Assembly (NCBI RefSeq): GCF_003651225.1
Contig: NZ_RCDB01000001.1
Span: 744,001-808,000, forward strand
DNA: 64,000 nucleotides
DNA from: Microbacterium telephonicum
GTDB lineage: Bacteria > Actinomycetota > Actinomycetes > Actinomycetales > Microbacteriaceae
Direction: 5' to 3'
Positions 8,246 through 16,814 of the stretch are shown one piece after another. The position numbers were made by a program, and so were the translations under genes. The notes under the pieces were generated by a model. That model was not told the origin of the DNA and did no database searches. It saw only the letters and a program-made list of their open reading frames with translations. The first letter of the stretch is position 1, and every line of letters starts with the position of its first letter.

Positions 8246-8938
8246 TCAGAGGACGGCGGCGGCGCGCGCCGCGCGGCGGCCGAGCCACACGTCGAGCAGG
8301 TAGTACAGGTAGCCGACGCCGACGAGGGCGACGGTGAGGCCGACGATCCACAGCGCGACGCCGCCCACGCCGTGCACGTCGACGTTCATGAACGGGTAGG
8401 GGTAGACGGTGCCGCCGCCGAACCGTCCGCCCAGCGCACTGTAGACGAACGCGAACGCGAGGTACGCGTAGGCGGGAAGGGCCCACAGGAACGGGTCGTA
8501 GCCGCGCACCTTCCCCTTCGGCACGAACAGCAGCCAGTCCACGATCACCAGCACCGGCGTGATGATGTGCACGAGGTTGTCGGTCAACGTGAACGGCTCG
8601 TACGTGCCGGGCTGCTCGAAGGTCGATGGCACCAGCACGATCAGGTAGATGAGCATCGTGACCGTGATCGCCATCATCACGGCCGCCGACCCGCGCGCCG
8701 ACGGCGTCGAATACCCGGTCCAGCCGTCGGCCTGGGCGTCGCGGATGGTCACGAGCGCCGAGGCCACCATCCATCCCAGGCACAGCACGTTGCTGAGCAC
8801 CGTGTAATACAGGAACGCCGCCCAGGTCGGCTCCGCCGTGAGCAGGCCGGAGACCCGCGCGATGCCGACGAGGATCGCGAACGACGCGAGGGCCCGGTAG
8901 AAGAAGGCGAGTCCGCGGAAGCTCAGCACCATGCGCAC
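8246..8938 (-). CDS. Pr6Pr-family integral membrane protein
   Basis: A 230-residue membrane protein with six to seven hydrophobic segments. The conserved-looking motifs SNVLCLGWM, DNLVHIITPVLVIVDWLLF and YPYPFMNVDVHG match what I recall of the Pr6Pr family, distantly related to animal AIG1/FAR-17a lipid hydrolases. No enzymatic role is established for the bacterial members. It starts at ATG 8938. Neighbours give no functional clue. Confidence 0.75.
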   Translation of the reverse strand: MRMVLSFRGLAFFYRALASFAILVGIARVSGLLTAEPTWAAFLYYTVLSNVLCLGWMVASALVTIRDAQADGWTGYSTPSARGSAAVMMAITVTMLIYLIVLVPSTFEQPGTYEPFTLTDNLVHIITPVLVIVDWLLFVPKGKVRGYDPFLWALPAYAYLAFAFVYSALGGRFGGGTVYPYPFMNVDVHGVGGVALWIVGLTVALVGVGYLYYLLDVWLGRRAARAAAVL

Positions 8939-8960
8939 ATGCTAGGGCCGGGCGACCCGA

Positions 8961-9761
8961 TCAGTGCGGAGCGTGGTACTCGGCTTCGCCGCGCTTCCAG
9001 TAGCCCTTCACGACGACCTGCTCGGCAGGCAGTCCCCAACGCTCGAGCAGGAGCGCGCGGCCCGGCTTGACGATCCCCTGCTCGGCGGCGACGAAGCCGA
9101 ACACGTCTCCGCCGGGAAAGTCCGCGGCGCCGAGGCCGTCGAGAGCCGCGGCCAGCGTCGATCCGGATGCCGCCGCACCGCGGTGCAGGTGTGTCACGGT
9201 GACGCCGGGCGGGGTCTCGATCGGGAGCTCGTGCGCGGCGTCGTCGACCTCGATGAGGATGCGGCCGACCGCGTCGGCGTCCATGAGGTGGGTGAACCGG
9301 CGCATCGCGGGGACCGCGGTCTCGTCGCCGGCGAGGAACCAGGCTCCCGGCCGGCCCGAGACGACCATCGAGCCGCGCGGTCCGCCGATGCCGGCGAGGC
9401 TGCCGAGGTCGGCGGTCGCCGCCCAGGGGGCCGCGACACCGTCCGCGCCGTGCACGGCGAACTCGAGATCGAGCCAGCCCTCGGCGGGGTCCCACGCGAG
9501 CGGCGTGTACTCGCGGCTCGGTGCCGCCCGCAGCTCCTCGACCGTTCCCGGCACGGTGTCGGGGAAGAAGATCCGGATGTGGTCGTCGCAGCCGGGGGAG
9601 TCGAAGCCGACGAGGTCGGCGCCCACAAGTCGCACCCGCACGTAGTCCGGCGTGAGCCATTGCCGTGCCGCGAGGTGCACCGTGCGGAACCGCAGGTCGA
9701 GACCGCGGCGCTCCAGCCGGAAGGAGGGGGTGTGTGAAGGCGCCGACTTGACCTGATTCAT
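8961..9761 (-). CDS. Siderophore-interacting protein (ferric-siderophore reductase)
   Basis: Flavin-dependent reductase of 266 residues that releases iron from imported ferric siderophores in the cytosol. The FAD-binding RxYT motif appears as SREYTPLAWD, followed by the SIP C-terminal domain with WFLAGDETAVPAMRR and VKGYWKRGEAEYH. ATG 9761 lies three bases from the iron-box palindrome; there is no room for a ribosome-binding site. TAGCCT on this strand (9774-9769) ends seven bases before the ATG, so the mRNA is probably leaderless. It diverges from the siderophore importer at 9852-13595, with which it shares regulation. Confidence 0.93.
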   Translation of the reverse strand: MNQVKSAPSHTPSFRLERRGLDLRFRTVHLAARQWLTPDYVRVRLVGADLVGFDSPGCDDHIRIFFPDTVPGTVEELRAAPSREYTPLAWDPAEGWLDLEFAVHGADGVAAPWAATADLGSLAGIGGPRGSMVVSGRPGAWFLAGDETAVPAMRRFTHLMDADAVGRILIEVDDAAHELPIETPPGVTVTHLHRGAAASGSTLAAALDGLGAADFPGGDVFGFVAAEQGIVKPGRALLLERWGLPAEQVVVKGYWKRGEAEYHAPH

Positions 9762-9764
9762 GAA

Positions 9765-9782
9765 GGGTAGGCTAACCTACCC
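9765..9782. promoter_or_regulatory. DtxR/IdeR-like iron box between divergent operons
   Basis: Palindrome GGGTAGG-CTAA-CCTACCC. Its core TAGGCTAACCTA matches the known actinobacterial iron-repressor box (TTAGGTTAGGCTAACCTAA) closely. It covers -10-like hexamers on both strands: TAGGCT (9768-9773, rightward, for the importer) and TAGCCT (9774-9769, leftward, for the reductase). Iron-loaded DtxR/IdeR bound here should shut off both. The repressor gene is not in this window. Confidence 0.85.
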
Positions 9783-9851
9783 TCGACCGGAGCGGGCCCC
9801 TCCGGTCGCCAACTCCCACTGCACACATCACCGGAAGAGACATCTCTGCGC

Positions 9852-10835
9852 ATGAAGACGACACGACCCCTTTTGGCCCTTCCCATCGCCGCGGCGCTCG
9901 CCCTCACCGGCTGCGCGTCGACGGCCGCTCCGGCCGCGACCGAGAGCGCCGCCGACGAACCCACGTCGGTCACGGTCACCGACAACCACGGCGAGCAGAC
10001 CGTCGCGCTGCCCCCGAAGGCCGTCGTCGCCACCGACAACCGCACGATCACGGTGCTCGACAGCTGGGGCATCGACGTCGTCGCCGCCCCGCTGGACATC
10101 TTCCCGGCCGGCCTCTCCTACAAGGAGGAGGGCTCCGAGACCATCAACCTCGGCAACCACGGCGAGCCGAACCTCGAGGCCGTCGTCGCCGCCGACCCCG
10201 ACCTCATCATCAACGGACAGCGCTTCGCCTCGTATTACGGCGATTTCCAGACGCTCGTCCCCGACGCCACGATCGTCGAGCTCGACCCGCGCGAGGGCGA
10301 GCCGTTCGACGAGGAGCTCAAGCGCCAGGTCACCGTGCTCGGCGAGATCTTCGGCAAGCAGGACGAGGCGGCGAAGCTCGTCGCCGACTTCGAGGAGGCC
10401 GTCGACCGCGTCACCGCCGCCTACGACGACCAGCAGACGGTCATGGCCGTGATCACCTCGGGCGGCGAGATCAACTACGCCGCGCCGACGACCGGTCGCA
10501 CCCTCGGCCCCGTGTTCGACATCCTGGGCCTCACCCCGGCGCTGAGATCCGACGGCTCCACCGACCACCAGGGCGACGACATCTCGGTCGAGGCCATCGC
10601 CGCGTCGAACCCCGACTGGATCCTCGTCATGGACCGTGACGCCGGCGTGAGCGCCAACACCGATGAGGCGTACACCCCCGCGACCGACCTCATCGGCGGG
10701 TCCGAGGCGCTGCAGAACGTCAACGCCGTGACGGCGGGCAACATCGTCTACATGCCGGCGGGCACCTACCTGGACGAGGGCATCGTGACCTACACGACCT
10801 TCTTCAACACCCTCGCCGACGCGCTCGAGAGCTGA
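9852..10835 (+). CDS. Iron-siderophore ABC substrate-binding lipoprotein
   Basis: Extracytoplasmic receptor of 327 residues delivering ferric siderophore to the permeases encoded next. A lipoprotein signal peptide ends in LALTGC with C21 as the lipidated residue, followed by a low-complexity linker and a FepB/CeuE-type binding fold (VVATDNRTITVLDSWG; SYYGDFQTLVPDATIVELD). The layout with two permeases and an ATPase resembles Bacillus yclNOPQ (petrobactin); the actual siderophore is unknown. ATG 9852 is preceded by GGAAGAGAC and lies about 70 bp downstream of the iron box. Confidence 0.93.
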   Translation: MKTTRPLLALPIAAALALTGCASTAAPAATESAADEPTSVTVTDNHGEQTVALPPKAVVATDNRTITVLDSWGIDVVAAPLDIFPAGLSYKEEGSETINLGNHGEPNLEAVVAADPDLIINGQRFASYYGDFQTLVPDATIVELDPREGEPFDEELKRQVTVLGEIFGKQDEAAKLVADFEEAVDRVTAAYDDQQTVMAVITSGGEINYAAPTTGRTLGPVFDILGLTPALRSDGSTDHQGDDISVEAIAASNPDWILVMDRDAGVSANTDEAYTPATDLIGGSEALQNVNAVTAGNIVYMPAGTYLDEGIVTYTTFFNTLADALES

Positions 10836-10838
10836 GCG

Positions 10839-11801
10839 ATGGTCCTCGGCCGGCAGCGGCTGTTCACATGGCCGCTGCTGGTCGGGATCGCCGTCGTCGC
10901 GGCCCTCATCGCCCTCTCCCTCTCGGTCGGCGTCTACGACGTGTGGGGGGAGGCCGACGGCGGCGAGATGTTCGCGATCACCCGCATCCCGCGCACGGTC
11001 GGACTCATCCTCGCCGGGGCGGCGATGGCGATGTGCGGGCTGGTCATGCAGCTGCTCACCCAGAACCGCTTCGTCGAGCCCACCACGACCGGCACCACCG
11101 AGTGGGCGGGCCTCGGGCTGCTGCTGGTGATGGTGCTCTTCCCCGACGCTCCGATCATGGTGCGGATGCTGGGGGCGGTCGTGATGGCCTTCGTGGGGAC
11201 GATGCTGTTCTTCCTCTTCCTGCGCCGGGTCATGCTGACCTCGTCGATCATCGTCCCGATCGTCGGGATGATGCTGGGCGCCGTCATCGGGGCGATCTCG
11301 ACCTTCATCGCCCTGTCCACCAACCTGCTGCAGAGCATGGCGATCTGGTTCACCGGATCGTTCACCTCGGTGCTGCGCGGGCAGTACGAACCCCTGTGGG
11401 TCGTCCTCGTGGTGGTCGTCGCGGTGTTCGTCGTCGCCGACCGGTTCACGATCGCGGGACTCGGCGAGGAGGTCGCCACCAACGTGGGCGTGGACTACCA
11501 GCGGGTCGTGCTCATCGGCACGGCGCTGATCGCCCTCGCATCGGGGGTGGTGACCGTCGTCGTCGGGAACCTGCCCTTCCTCGGCCTCATCGTCCCGAAC
11601 ATCGTCTCGATGATCCGCGGTGACGACCTGCGTTCGAACCTGCCGTGGGTGGCCCTGGGCGGCATCGCCCTCATCACCGCGTGCGACATCCTCGCCCGCG
11701 TCGTCAACATGCCCTTCGAAGTGCCCGTCTCGCTCATCCTCGCGATGGTCGGCTCGGTCGTGTTCATCACCCTCCTGCTGAGGCAGCGCCGCCGTGCCTG
11801 A
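10839..11801 (+). CDS. FecCD-family siderophore permease 1
   Basis: Integral membrane subunit of 320 residues with the usual set of hydrophobic helices. Family motifs include RIPRTVGLILAGAAMAMCG near residue 50 and GNLPFLGLIVPNIVSM near residue 245. It forms the translocation channel with the second permease. It starts at ATG 10839, three bases after the binding-protein stop, and overlaps the next gene by 8 bp. Expression should follow the iron box upstream. Confidence 0.93.
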   Translation: MVLGRQRLFTWPLLVGIAVVAALIALSLSVGVYDVWGEADGGEMFAITRIPRTVGLILAGAAMAMCGLVMQLLTQNRFVEPTTTGTTEWAGLGLLLVMVLFPDAPIMVRMLGAVVMAFVGTMLFFLFLRRVMLTSSIIVPIVGMMLGAVIGAISTFIALSTNLLQSMAIWFTGSFTSVLRGQYEPLWVVLVVVVAVFVVADRFTIAGLGEEVATNVGVDYQRVVLIGTALIALASGVVTVVVGNLPFLGLIVPNIVSMIRGDDLRSNLPWVALGGIALITACDILARVVNMPFEVPVSLILAMVGSVVFITLLLRQRRRA

Positions 11802-12843
11802 TTCCGTCTCCGTCTCCACCGCCCCCGGCCGCCCGGCATCCGTCCGCCGCTCGGGGCCGTTCGCGACGTCCGCCCTCGCGCGGCGCTACCTGCTCACGAT
11901 GATCGCGCTCGCGGTGCTCGCCGTCGCCGTCGCCGCCGGCATCCTGGGCTGGGACAACCCGGCGCCCGTCGGCAGCGACGGGTTCTGGCGCATCGCGCAG
12001 CTGCGGGTGACGAGCGTCGTGGTGATCCTCGTCGTCGCCTTCTGCCAGGCCGTCGCGACGATCACGTTCCAGACGGTGACCGGGAACCGCATCGTCACGC
12101 CCTCCCTCATGGGCTTCGAGTCGCTGTACACCGCGATCTCGACGTCGGCGATATTCTTCTTCGGCACCGCCGGCGCCCTCATGGTGCAGGGGGTCGCCGC
12201 CTACCTGCTGCAGGTCGCCGTCATGCTCGTCTTCTCGGGCATCCTGTACGGCTGGCTGCTGTCGGGTCGCTACGGCAACGTGCAGATCATGCTGCTGATC
12301 GGCATCATCCTGGGCGGCGCGCTCGCGGCGTTCTCGACGTTCCTGCAGCGGCTGCTCACCCCGACCGAGTTCGACCTGTTGACGGCCCGCCTCATCGGCA
12401 GCGTCGCCAACGCCGATGCGACCTACCTGCCGATCGCCGTGCCGCTGGCCGCCGTCGCCGTCGCCGCGCTGTGGTGGGGCGGCGGCAGGCTCAACGTGCT
12501 CGCGCTCGGCAGGCCCGTCGCGTTGGGGCTCGGGTCGCCGCAGCGGCGCGACACGATCCTGGCGCTGCTGATGGTGTCGATCCTGATGGCCGTATCGACC
12601 TCGCTCATCGGCCCGATGACGTTCTTCGGCTTCCTCGTCGCGATGCTCACCTACCAGTTCGTCGAGTCGTACGACCACCGGCGCATGTTCGCGATGTCGT
12701 TGCTGATCGGGTTCGTCGTGCTCGCCGGGGCGTACTTCGTGATGAAGCACGTGTTCTACGCCGCGGGCTCGGTCGGCATCATCATCGAGATCGTCGGCGG
12801 CACCGTCTTCCTCCTCCACCTGCTGCGAAAGGGGCGACTGTGA
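11794..12843 (+). CDS. FecCD-family siderophore permease 2
   Basis: Second channel subunit, 349 residues, about nine to ten transmembrane helices. The family segments LRVTSVVVILVVAFCQAVAT and GPMTFFGFLVAMLTYQ are visible. The N-terminus (about residues 1-28) is a serine/proline-rich extension absent from the first permease. It starts at GTG 11794 inside the end of the preceding gene and overlaps the ATPase start by four bases, indicating translational coupling across the whole importer operon. Confidence 0.92.
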   Translation: MPDSVSVSTAPGRPASVRRSGPFATSALARRYLLTMIALAVLAVAVAAGILGWDNPAPVGSDGFWRIAQLRVTSVVVILVVAFCQAVATITFQTVTGNRIVTPSLMGFESLYTAISTSAIFFFGTAGALMVQGVAAYLLQVAVMLVFSGILYGWLLSGRYGNVQIMLLIGIILGGALAAFSTFLQRLLTPTEFDLLTARLIGSVANADATYLPIAVPLAAVAVAALWWGGGRLNVLALGRPVALGLGSPQRRDTILALLMVSILMAVSTSLIGPMTFFGFLVAMLTYQFVESYDHRRMFAMSLLIGFVVLAGAYFVMKHVFYAAGSVGIIIEIVGGTVFLLHLLRKGRL

Positions 12844-13595
12844 TCTCGCTCACCGGCGTCGAGAAGCGCTACACGACCGAGGTGCGGATCGGCCCGATCG
12901 ACCTCGACCTGCCCGCGGGTGGCATCACGGCCCTCATCGGTCCGAATGGCGCCGGCAAGTCGACCCTGCTCACGATGATCGGGCGCCTTCTCGAGGCGGA
13001 TGCCGGGTCGATCTCGGTGGCCGGCCACGACGTCGCCGCGACGAAGTCGCGGGAGCTCGCGAAGGTCGTCGCCATCCTGCGCCAGGAGAACCACTTCGTG
13101 ACACGGTTGACGGTGCGCCAGCTGGTGGGGTTCGGCCGCTATCCGCACTCCCGGGGCCGGCTCACGGTGCAGGACGAGGCGATCGTCGACCGCTCCATCG
13201 ACTTCCTCGGCCTGGACGGACTCGAGGGCCGCTACCTCGACGAGCTGTCGGGAGGTCAACGGCAGCGGGCGTATGTCGCGATGGTGCTCGCGCAGGACAC
13301 CGACTACGTGCTGCTGGACGAACCGCTCAACAACCTCGACATCCAGCATGCGGTGCAGATGATGCGCCACCTGCACCGTGCCGCGACCGAGCTCGGCCGC
13401 ACGATCGTCGTCGTGCTGCACGACATCAACTTCGCCGGCCACTACGCCGATCGGGTCTGCGCCATGAAGGACGGTCAGGTCGTCGCCTTCGGCACGCCCG
13501 ACGAGATCATCCGCGGCGACGTGCTGACCGACATCTTCGACACCCCGGTCGAGGTCGTCGACGGGCCGCGCGGGCGGCTCGCCGTCTATTACTGA
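12840..13595 (+). CDS. Siderophore ABC transporter ATPase
   Basis: Energizing subunit of 251 residues. Walker A GPNGAGKST at 34-42, signature LSGGQ at 136-140, Walker B YVLLDE at 156-161 and switch histidine H194 are all intact. The FepC/FhuC-type signature segment is recognizable. The GTG at 12840 overlaps the permease stop (GTGA), the usual coupling for this operon. It is the last gene of the importer; a small convergent membrane-protein gene follows. Confidence 0.95.
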   Translation: MISLTGVEKRYTTEVRIGPIDLDLPAGGITALIGPNGAGKSTLLTMIGRLLEADAGSISVAGHDVAATKSRELAKVVAILRQENHFVTRLTVRQLVGFGRYPHSRGRLTVQDEAIVDRSIDFLGLDGLEGRYLDELSGGQRQRAYVAMVLAQDTDYVLLDEPLNNLDIQHAVQMMRHLHRAATELGRTIVVVLHDINFAGHYADRVCAMKDGQVVAFGTPDEIIRGDVLTDIFDTPVEVVDGPRGRLAVYY

Positions 13596-13633
13596 CGCGG
13601 CGCGGTCCGTCGCGGGGGTGCGACGCGCGTCGG

Positions 13634-13879
13634 TCAGAGCTGGGCGCCGTCGTCCCACGGATCGTCGAGTCCCGGCGTCCTGCCGCGCCACGATTCGTAC
13701 GCGATGAGCCAGCCGATCGACACCAGCACCGCCAGCGCGAGACCCAGCCACACGCTCTGCAGCACGAGCCCGACGACGATGCCGACCGAGAAGAGCACGA
13801 TCGTCCCGACGAGCCAGCCGATGCGGCCGCGCGGCCATCCCCGGTGCGGTTCGTCGGGCAGATCCATCGGGTCGGTCAT
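13634..13879 (-). CDS. Small two-helix membrane protein
   Basis: An 81-residue protein of unknown function. A basic stretch is followed by two adjacent hydrophobic segments (about 22-40 and 43-62) and a polar acidic tail ending GLDDPWDDGAQL. ATG 13879 follows TAGGCT by seven bases, so the mRNA may be leaderless; GGGGGA also lies in that interval. No family recognized. Length, start signal and typical codon use support it as a real gene. Confidence 0.65.
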   Translation of the reverse strand: MTDPMDLPDEPHRGWPRGRIGWLVGTIVLFSVGIVVGLVLQSVWLGLALAVLVSIGWLIAYESWRGRTPGLDDPWDDGAQL

Positions 13880-13923
13880 GTCCCCCAGCCTACGGACGGC
13901 CCGTCGGCTGCGGGCCGCGCCAC

Positions 13924-14334
13924 TCACGCCGCGTTGAGGGCGACCATCCAGTCGACGCCGAACCGGTCGGTGACCATGCCGAAGCGCCCGCCCCACGGCG
14001 GGGTCTCGTAGGGGAGGGTGATCTCGCCGCCGTCGGCCAGCGAATCCCATACCGCCTGCAGGCGGCCCTCGTCCTCGCCGCTGATCGACACGGCGAAGCC
14101 GGCCGGCGCCTCGTAGGGCATCGACGACGGCACATCAGAGCCCATGAGCACGAGACCGTCATCGGTCGTCAGCTGCCCGTGCATGATCAGGTGCGCCTCG
14201 CCCTCGGGGATGCCCATGTCGGGGAATCCGGTGAAGTCGTCCAGCTGCAGCTCACCGCCGAGCACCGACTGGTAGAACTCCATCGCCTCCCGTGCGTCGC
14301 CGCGGAAGTTGAGGTACGGGTTGAGGTTCATCAC
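13924..14334 (-). CDS. VOC-family (PhnB/glyoxalase-like) protein
   Basis: A 136-residue protein of the vicinal-oxygen-chelate superfamily, PhnB/DUF1428-like, with the typical opening MNLNPYLNFRGDAREAMEFY, then LMGSD, and the ending WGGRFGMVTDRFGVDWMV. Members are often annotated as 3-demethylubiquinone methyltransferase-like, but most have no known reaction. It starts at ATG 14334 after AGGAG (the track-proximal start gives MMNL). It may be co-transcribed with the upstream glycosylase, 66 bp away. Confidence 0.9.
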   Translation of the reverse strand: MMNLNPYLNFRGDAREAMEFYQSVLGGELQLDDFTGFPDMGIPEGEAHLIMHGQLTTDDGLVLMGSDVPSSMPYEAPAGFAVSISGEDEGRLQAVWDSLADGGEITLPYETPPWGGRFGMVTDRFGVDWMVALNAA

Positions 14335-14400
14335 ACGCTCCTGTCGTCGCCTGTGGTCAGTGTGACCGGGGGCTCCGACACCCGCAAGAGGGCGGCGTGC

Positions 14401-15402
14401 TCACCGGCCCCGGTGGTCCTCCGGCGCCAAGCGCGCACCGCGGCGCGGCTCGCGCGCGCCGCTCAGCCCGATGAGGCGGATCACCCGCTGGCGGTGGCCC
14501 GCCCACGGCGCGAGCAGCTCCAGCATCCCGTCGTCGTCGACGCGACGACCGGTCAGCGCGAAGCCCACCTCGTGGGCGACGTGGTAGTCGCCCACGCTCA
14601 CGGCATCGGGGTCGCCGTACGCGCGGATGCGGGTCTCGGCGCCGGTCCACACGCCGACGCCCGGGAGGCTCGTGAGCACACGATCCCGCGCGACACCGTC
14701 GGTCGCGCCGTCCATCGCGCGCTCGATCGACCCGCGACGGCCCGCTGCGGCGACGATCGTGCGGGACTGCGGCGGCTCGAGACCGGCGCGATGCCACGTC
14801 CAGCTGGGGATCGCGCGCCAGTCCGCGGGCGGCGCGAACATGGGCCGCGGCGTCGGTCCGGGGGCGCGCTCGCCGCACCACGTGAGGATCGACCGCCAGG
14901 CGCCGAACGCCTGCAATCCGGTGACCTTCTGTTCGAAGATCGCGCTCACGAGGGCGTCGAAGACGAGGTCGGTGGCGCCGAGGCGCAGGTCGGGGTGGCG
15001 GTGATGGGTGGCGGCGATGAGGGGATGTCGCGCCGCGTCGAACCCGTCGGGGTCGTCGTGCGCGCCGCACAGGCGCGGCAGCTGCGCGAGGGCCCAGTCG
15101 GCGCCGGGGCCCCAGGCTGCGGCACGGACGCCGTGGTGCTCGGGGCGCAGAGCGAGGGTCGCGATGCCGTCGGGGGTGCGGCTGACACGCCAGATGACAC
15201 CGGCCGCGACGATCATGCTCGGATCGTGCGCGCCGCGGCGTTGGTAGCCGATCGCCCGGGCCGCGTCGATCGGGCTGCGCGGCCGGTACACCGTCTCGAG
15301 GGGAGGCGCGACGATCGGCCGCGGGTCGCGCGATGCCGGGCTTGCACCGGGGAGCCTGCGGGCGGCCGGTGCCACCGGCATCCGTCCCCGCGCTCCCGTC
15401 AT
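14401..15402 (-). CDS. AlkA-like DNA-3-methyladenine glycosylase
   Basis: Base-excision repair glycosylase of 333 residues, HhH-GPD superfamily. A hairpin-helix segment LTSLPGVGVWTGAETRIRAY is followed by VSVGDYHVAHEVG, whose D272 is the expected catalytic aspartate. An upstream AlkA-like part contains FDALVSAIFEQKVT. It would remove alkylated bases from DNA. ATG 15402 is preceded by TAGGGT at a six-base spacing, so it is probably leaderless. Its promoter region borders the repeat array at 15470-15676. Confidence 0.85.
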   Translation of the reverse strand: MTGARGRMPVAPAARRLPGASPASRDPRPIVAPPLETVYRPRSPIDAARAIGYQRRGAHDPSMIVAAGVIWRVSRTPDGIATLALRPEHHGVRAAAWGPGADWALAQLPRLCGAHDDPDGFDAARHPLIAATHHRHPDLRLGATDLVFDALVSAIFEQKVTGLQAFGAWRSILTWCGERAPGPTPRPMFAPPADWRAIPSWTWHRAGLEPPQSRTIVAAAGRRGSIERAMDGATDGVARDRVLTSLPGVGVWTGAETRIRAYGDPDAVSVGDYHVAHEVGFALTGRRVDDDGMLELLAPWAGHRQRVIRLIGLSGAREPRRGARLAPEDHRGR

Positions 15403-15469
15403 GCCGTCACCCTACGTCAGCCCCACCGACATCCGCTGCGCCCACCCGTCGGCTGCGGGCTCGCATTTC

Positions 15470-15676
15470 GCTCACCAGTCGCTTGCGGCGACCTGGGTGC
15501 GGCGGAAATGGCCGTTCCTGCCTGGTGAGCCGCGGCCCCCTGCGCTCACCAGTCGCTTGCGGTGGGCCGGGCGGCGCGGGGCTCGCCGTTCCCGCCTGGT
15601 GAGCCGCCGCCCCGCGCTCACCAGTCACTTGTGGCGGCCTACGCGGAGCCGGAGCCGCCGTTCCTGACGGCGGAAG
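15470..15676. repeat. Tandem 61-bp palindromic units (family B)
   Basis: Units at 15470-15530 and 15544-15604 are each 61 bp, begin GCTCACCAG and end CTGGTGAGC, and are separated by 13 nt. A third unit begins at 15616 after an 11-nt linker, keeps the left end and the internal GCCGTTCCTG, but has lost the right end. Each complete unit can fold as a hairpin. The array fills the gap between the winged-helix gene and the glycosylase gene; both read leftward, so it lies upstream of the latter's promoter. Confidence 0.8.
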
Positions 15677-15690
15677 GCGAGCGGATGTGG

Positions 15691-16407
15691 TCAGAAGCGG
15701 TCGGGGGAGGGGGTGCCGTGGCCGTAGCGGATGACGACGTCGGCGTGGCGGTCGAAGCGGTAGCCGATGCCGCGCACGGTGCGGACGATGTCCTCGTAGC
15801 GTCCGAGCTTGGAGCGCAGGCGCCGCACGTGCACGTCGATCGTGCGCTCGCCGGGGACCTCGTCCTCGTCGGCGTGGCTCCACAGCGACGAGACCAGCTC
15901 GGTGCGCTCGATCGTGCGGCCCTCGCGCAGCACGAGGTACTGCAGCAGCTCGAACTCCTTGAACGTCAGCGCGGCGGTCTCGCCGTCGATGTGCACGCGT
16001 CGGCGCGAGATGTCGATCTCGACGCCGCCGGGAGCCCGATCCTCCTCGGGCTGCTCGGCCTTGGTGCGGGCGACCGCCCCGGGCTCGTGCAGCGCGAGGC
16101 GCACGACGTCGACGTCGCGGCCGCCGGCGGCGGTGGGCGCCAGGGCGACGGTGGCGTAGGTCTCGGCGTGCGGCGCGAGGTCGGCGATCGTGCGGCGCAG
16201 TGCCTCGACGATCGTCGACAGCGAGACGCCGTCGACGGCGGCCTTCACTTCGTCGAGGCCGACGTACAGGGCGAAGCCGCGGGGCGCGGTGCCGGCGGGC
16301 AGCTGACGCGACCCGGTCGGCGCGGCGGGTGCGGTGGCGTCGATGTCCTCGACGGCGTGCAGGTGGCGGGGGGCGGTGGGCTGGGCGAGGAGAGCGGTGT
16401 TCGACAT
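15691..16407 (-). CDS. Winged-helix DNA-binding protein lacking a standard receiver
   Basis: A 238-residue regulator. The C-terminal third (about 138-228) is an OmpR/PhoB-type winged helix: LTFKEFELLQYLVLREGRTI, ERTIDVHVRRLRSKLG and VRTVRGIGYRFD. The N-terminal part is alanine/proline rich, then a domain (about 40-125) with none of the conserved aspartates or lysine of a receiver, so control by phosphorylation is unlikely. It starts at ATG 16407, with GGAGGA upstream. The target is unknown; no kinase gene is adjacent. A 407-bp gene-free leader precedes it. Confidence 0.8.
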   Translation of the reverse strand: MSNTALLAQPTAPRHLHAVEDIDATAPAAPTGSRQLPAGTAPRGFALYVGLDEVKAAVDGVSLSTIVEALRRTIADLAPHAETYATVALAPTAAGGRDVDVVRLALHEPGAVARTKAEQPEEDRAPGGVEIDISRRRVHIDGETAALTFKEFELLQYLVLREGRTIERTELVSSLWSHADEDEVPGERTIDVHVRRLRSKLGRYEDIVRTVRGIGYRFDRHADVVIRYGHGTPSPDRF

Positions 16408-16814
16408 TGCGAGAAGTCCTTGGAGGAGGGAACCCGGGCGGTTCGCCGAGAGCGGGTTCGGTGCGTTGCGTTCGGGCCCGAATCGGGCCGTGGGTGTGCG
16501 AGCTGTCCGGCATCCACGTTGTGGGCGGTGCGGTGCTCGAGGGGTGCGGCGTCCGGCTTCGAGTGGTGTCTCAGAAGCGGGCGCACCCGGCGGGATTCAC
16601 CGTCAGTGGCACATTCGGCAACACATGGCAACGCGCGGCATGATGATGCCGGCAGTTCCGTTCGCCTCCCGGGCGGACAGAGTGCGTGCGTTGTCAGTCA
16701 TGGGTGCGATTATGACGAACCGTGTCCGTTCGTGTCAAACGGGACGGATGCCGCGGCCCCGGTGTGACGCCCTGTTACGGCGCCGATGTCGGTGGGCGGG
16801 CGTAACGTGTGGGC
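16408..16814. other. 407-bp gene-free divergent region
   Basis: Separates the leftward winged-helix gene from the rightward acetyltransferase. It holds a palindrome CGGGCCCGAATCGGGCC near 16472, and an AT-richer patch near 16700-16745 (TGCGATTATGACGAACC, then a GTCCGTT/AACGGGAC pair) that looks like a promoter/operator. TAACGT at 16803-16808 is a plausible -10 for the rightward gene. No open frame here looks like a real gene. Confidence 0.5.

Noticed and set aside
13596..13633. Terminator between the siderophore ATPase and the small membrane-protein gene
   Set aside because: Only weak GACGCG/CGCGTC pairing is present; not distinguishable from background at this GC content.
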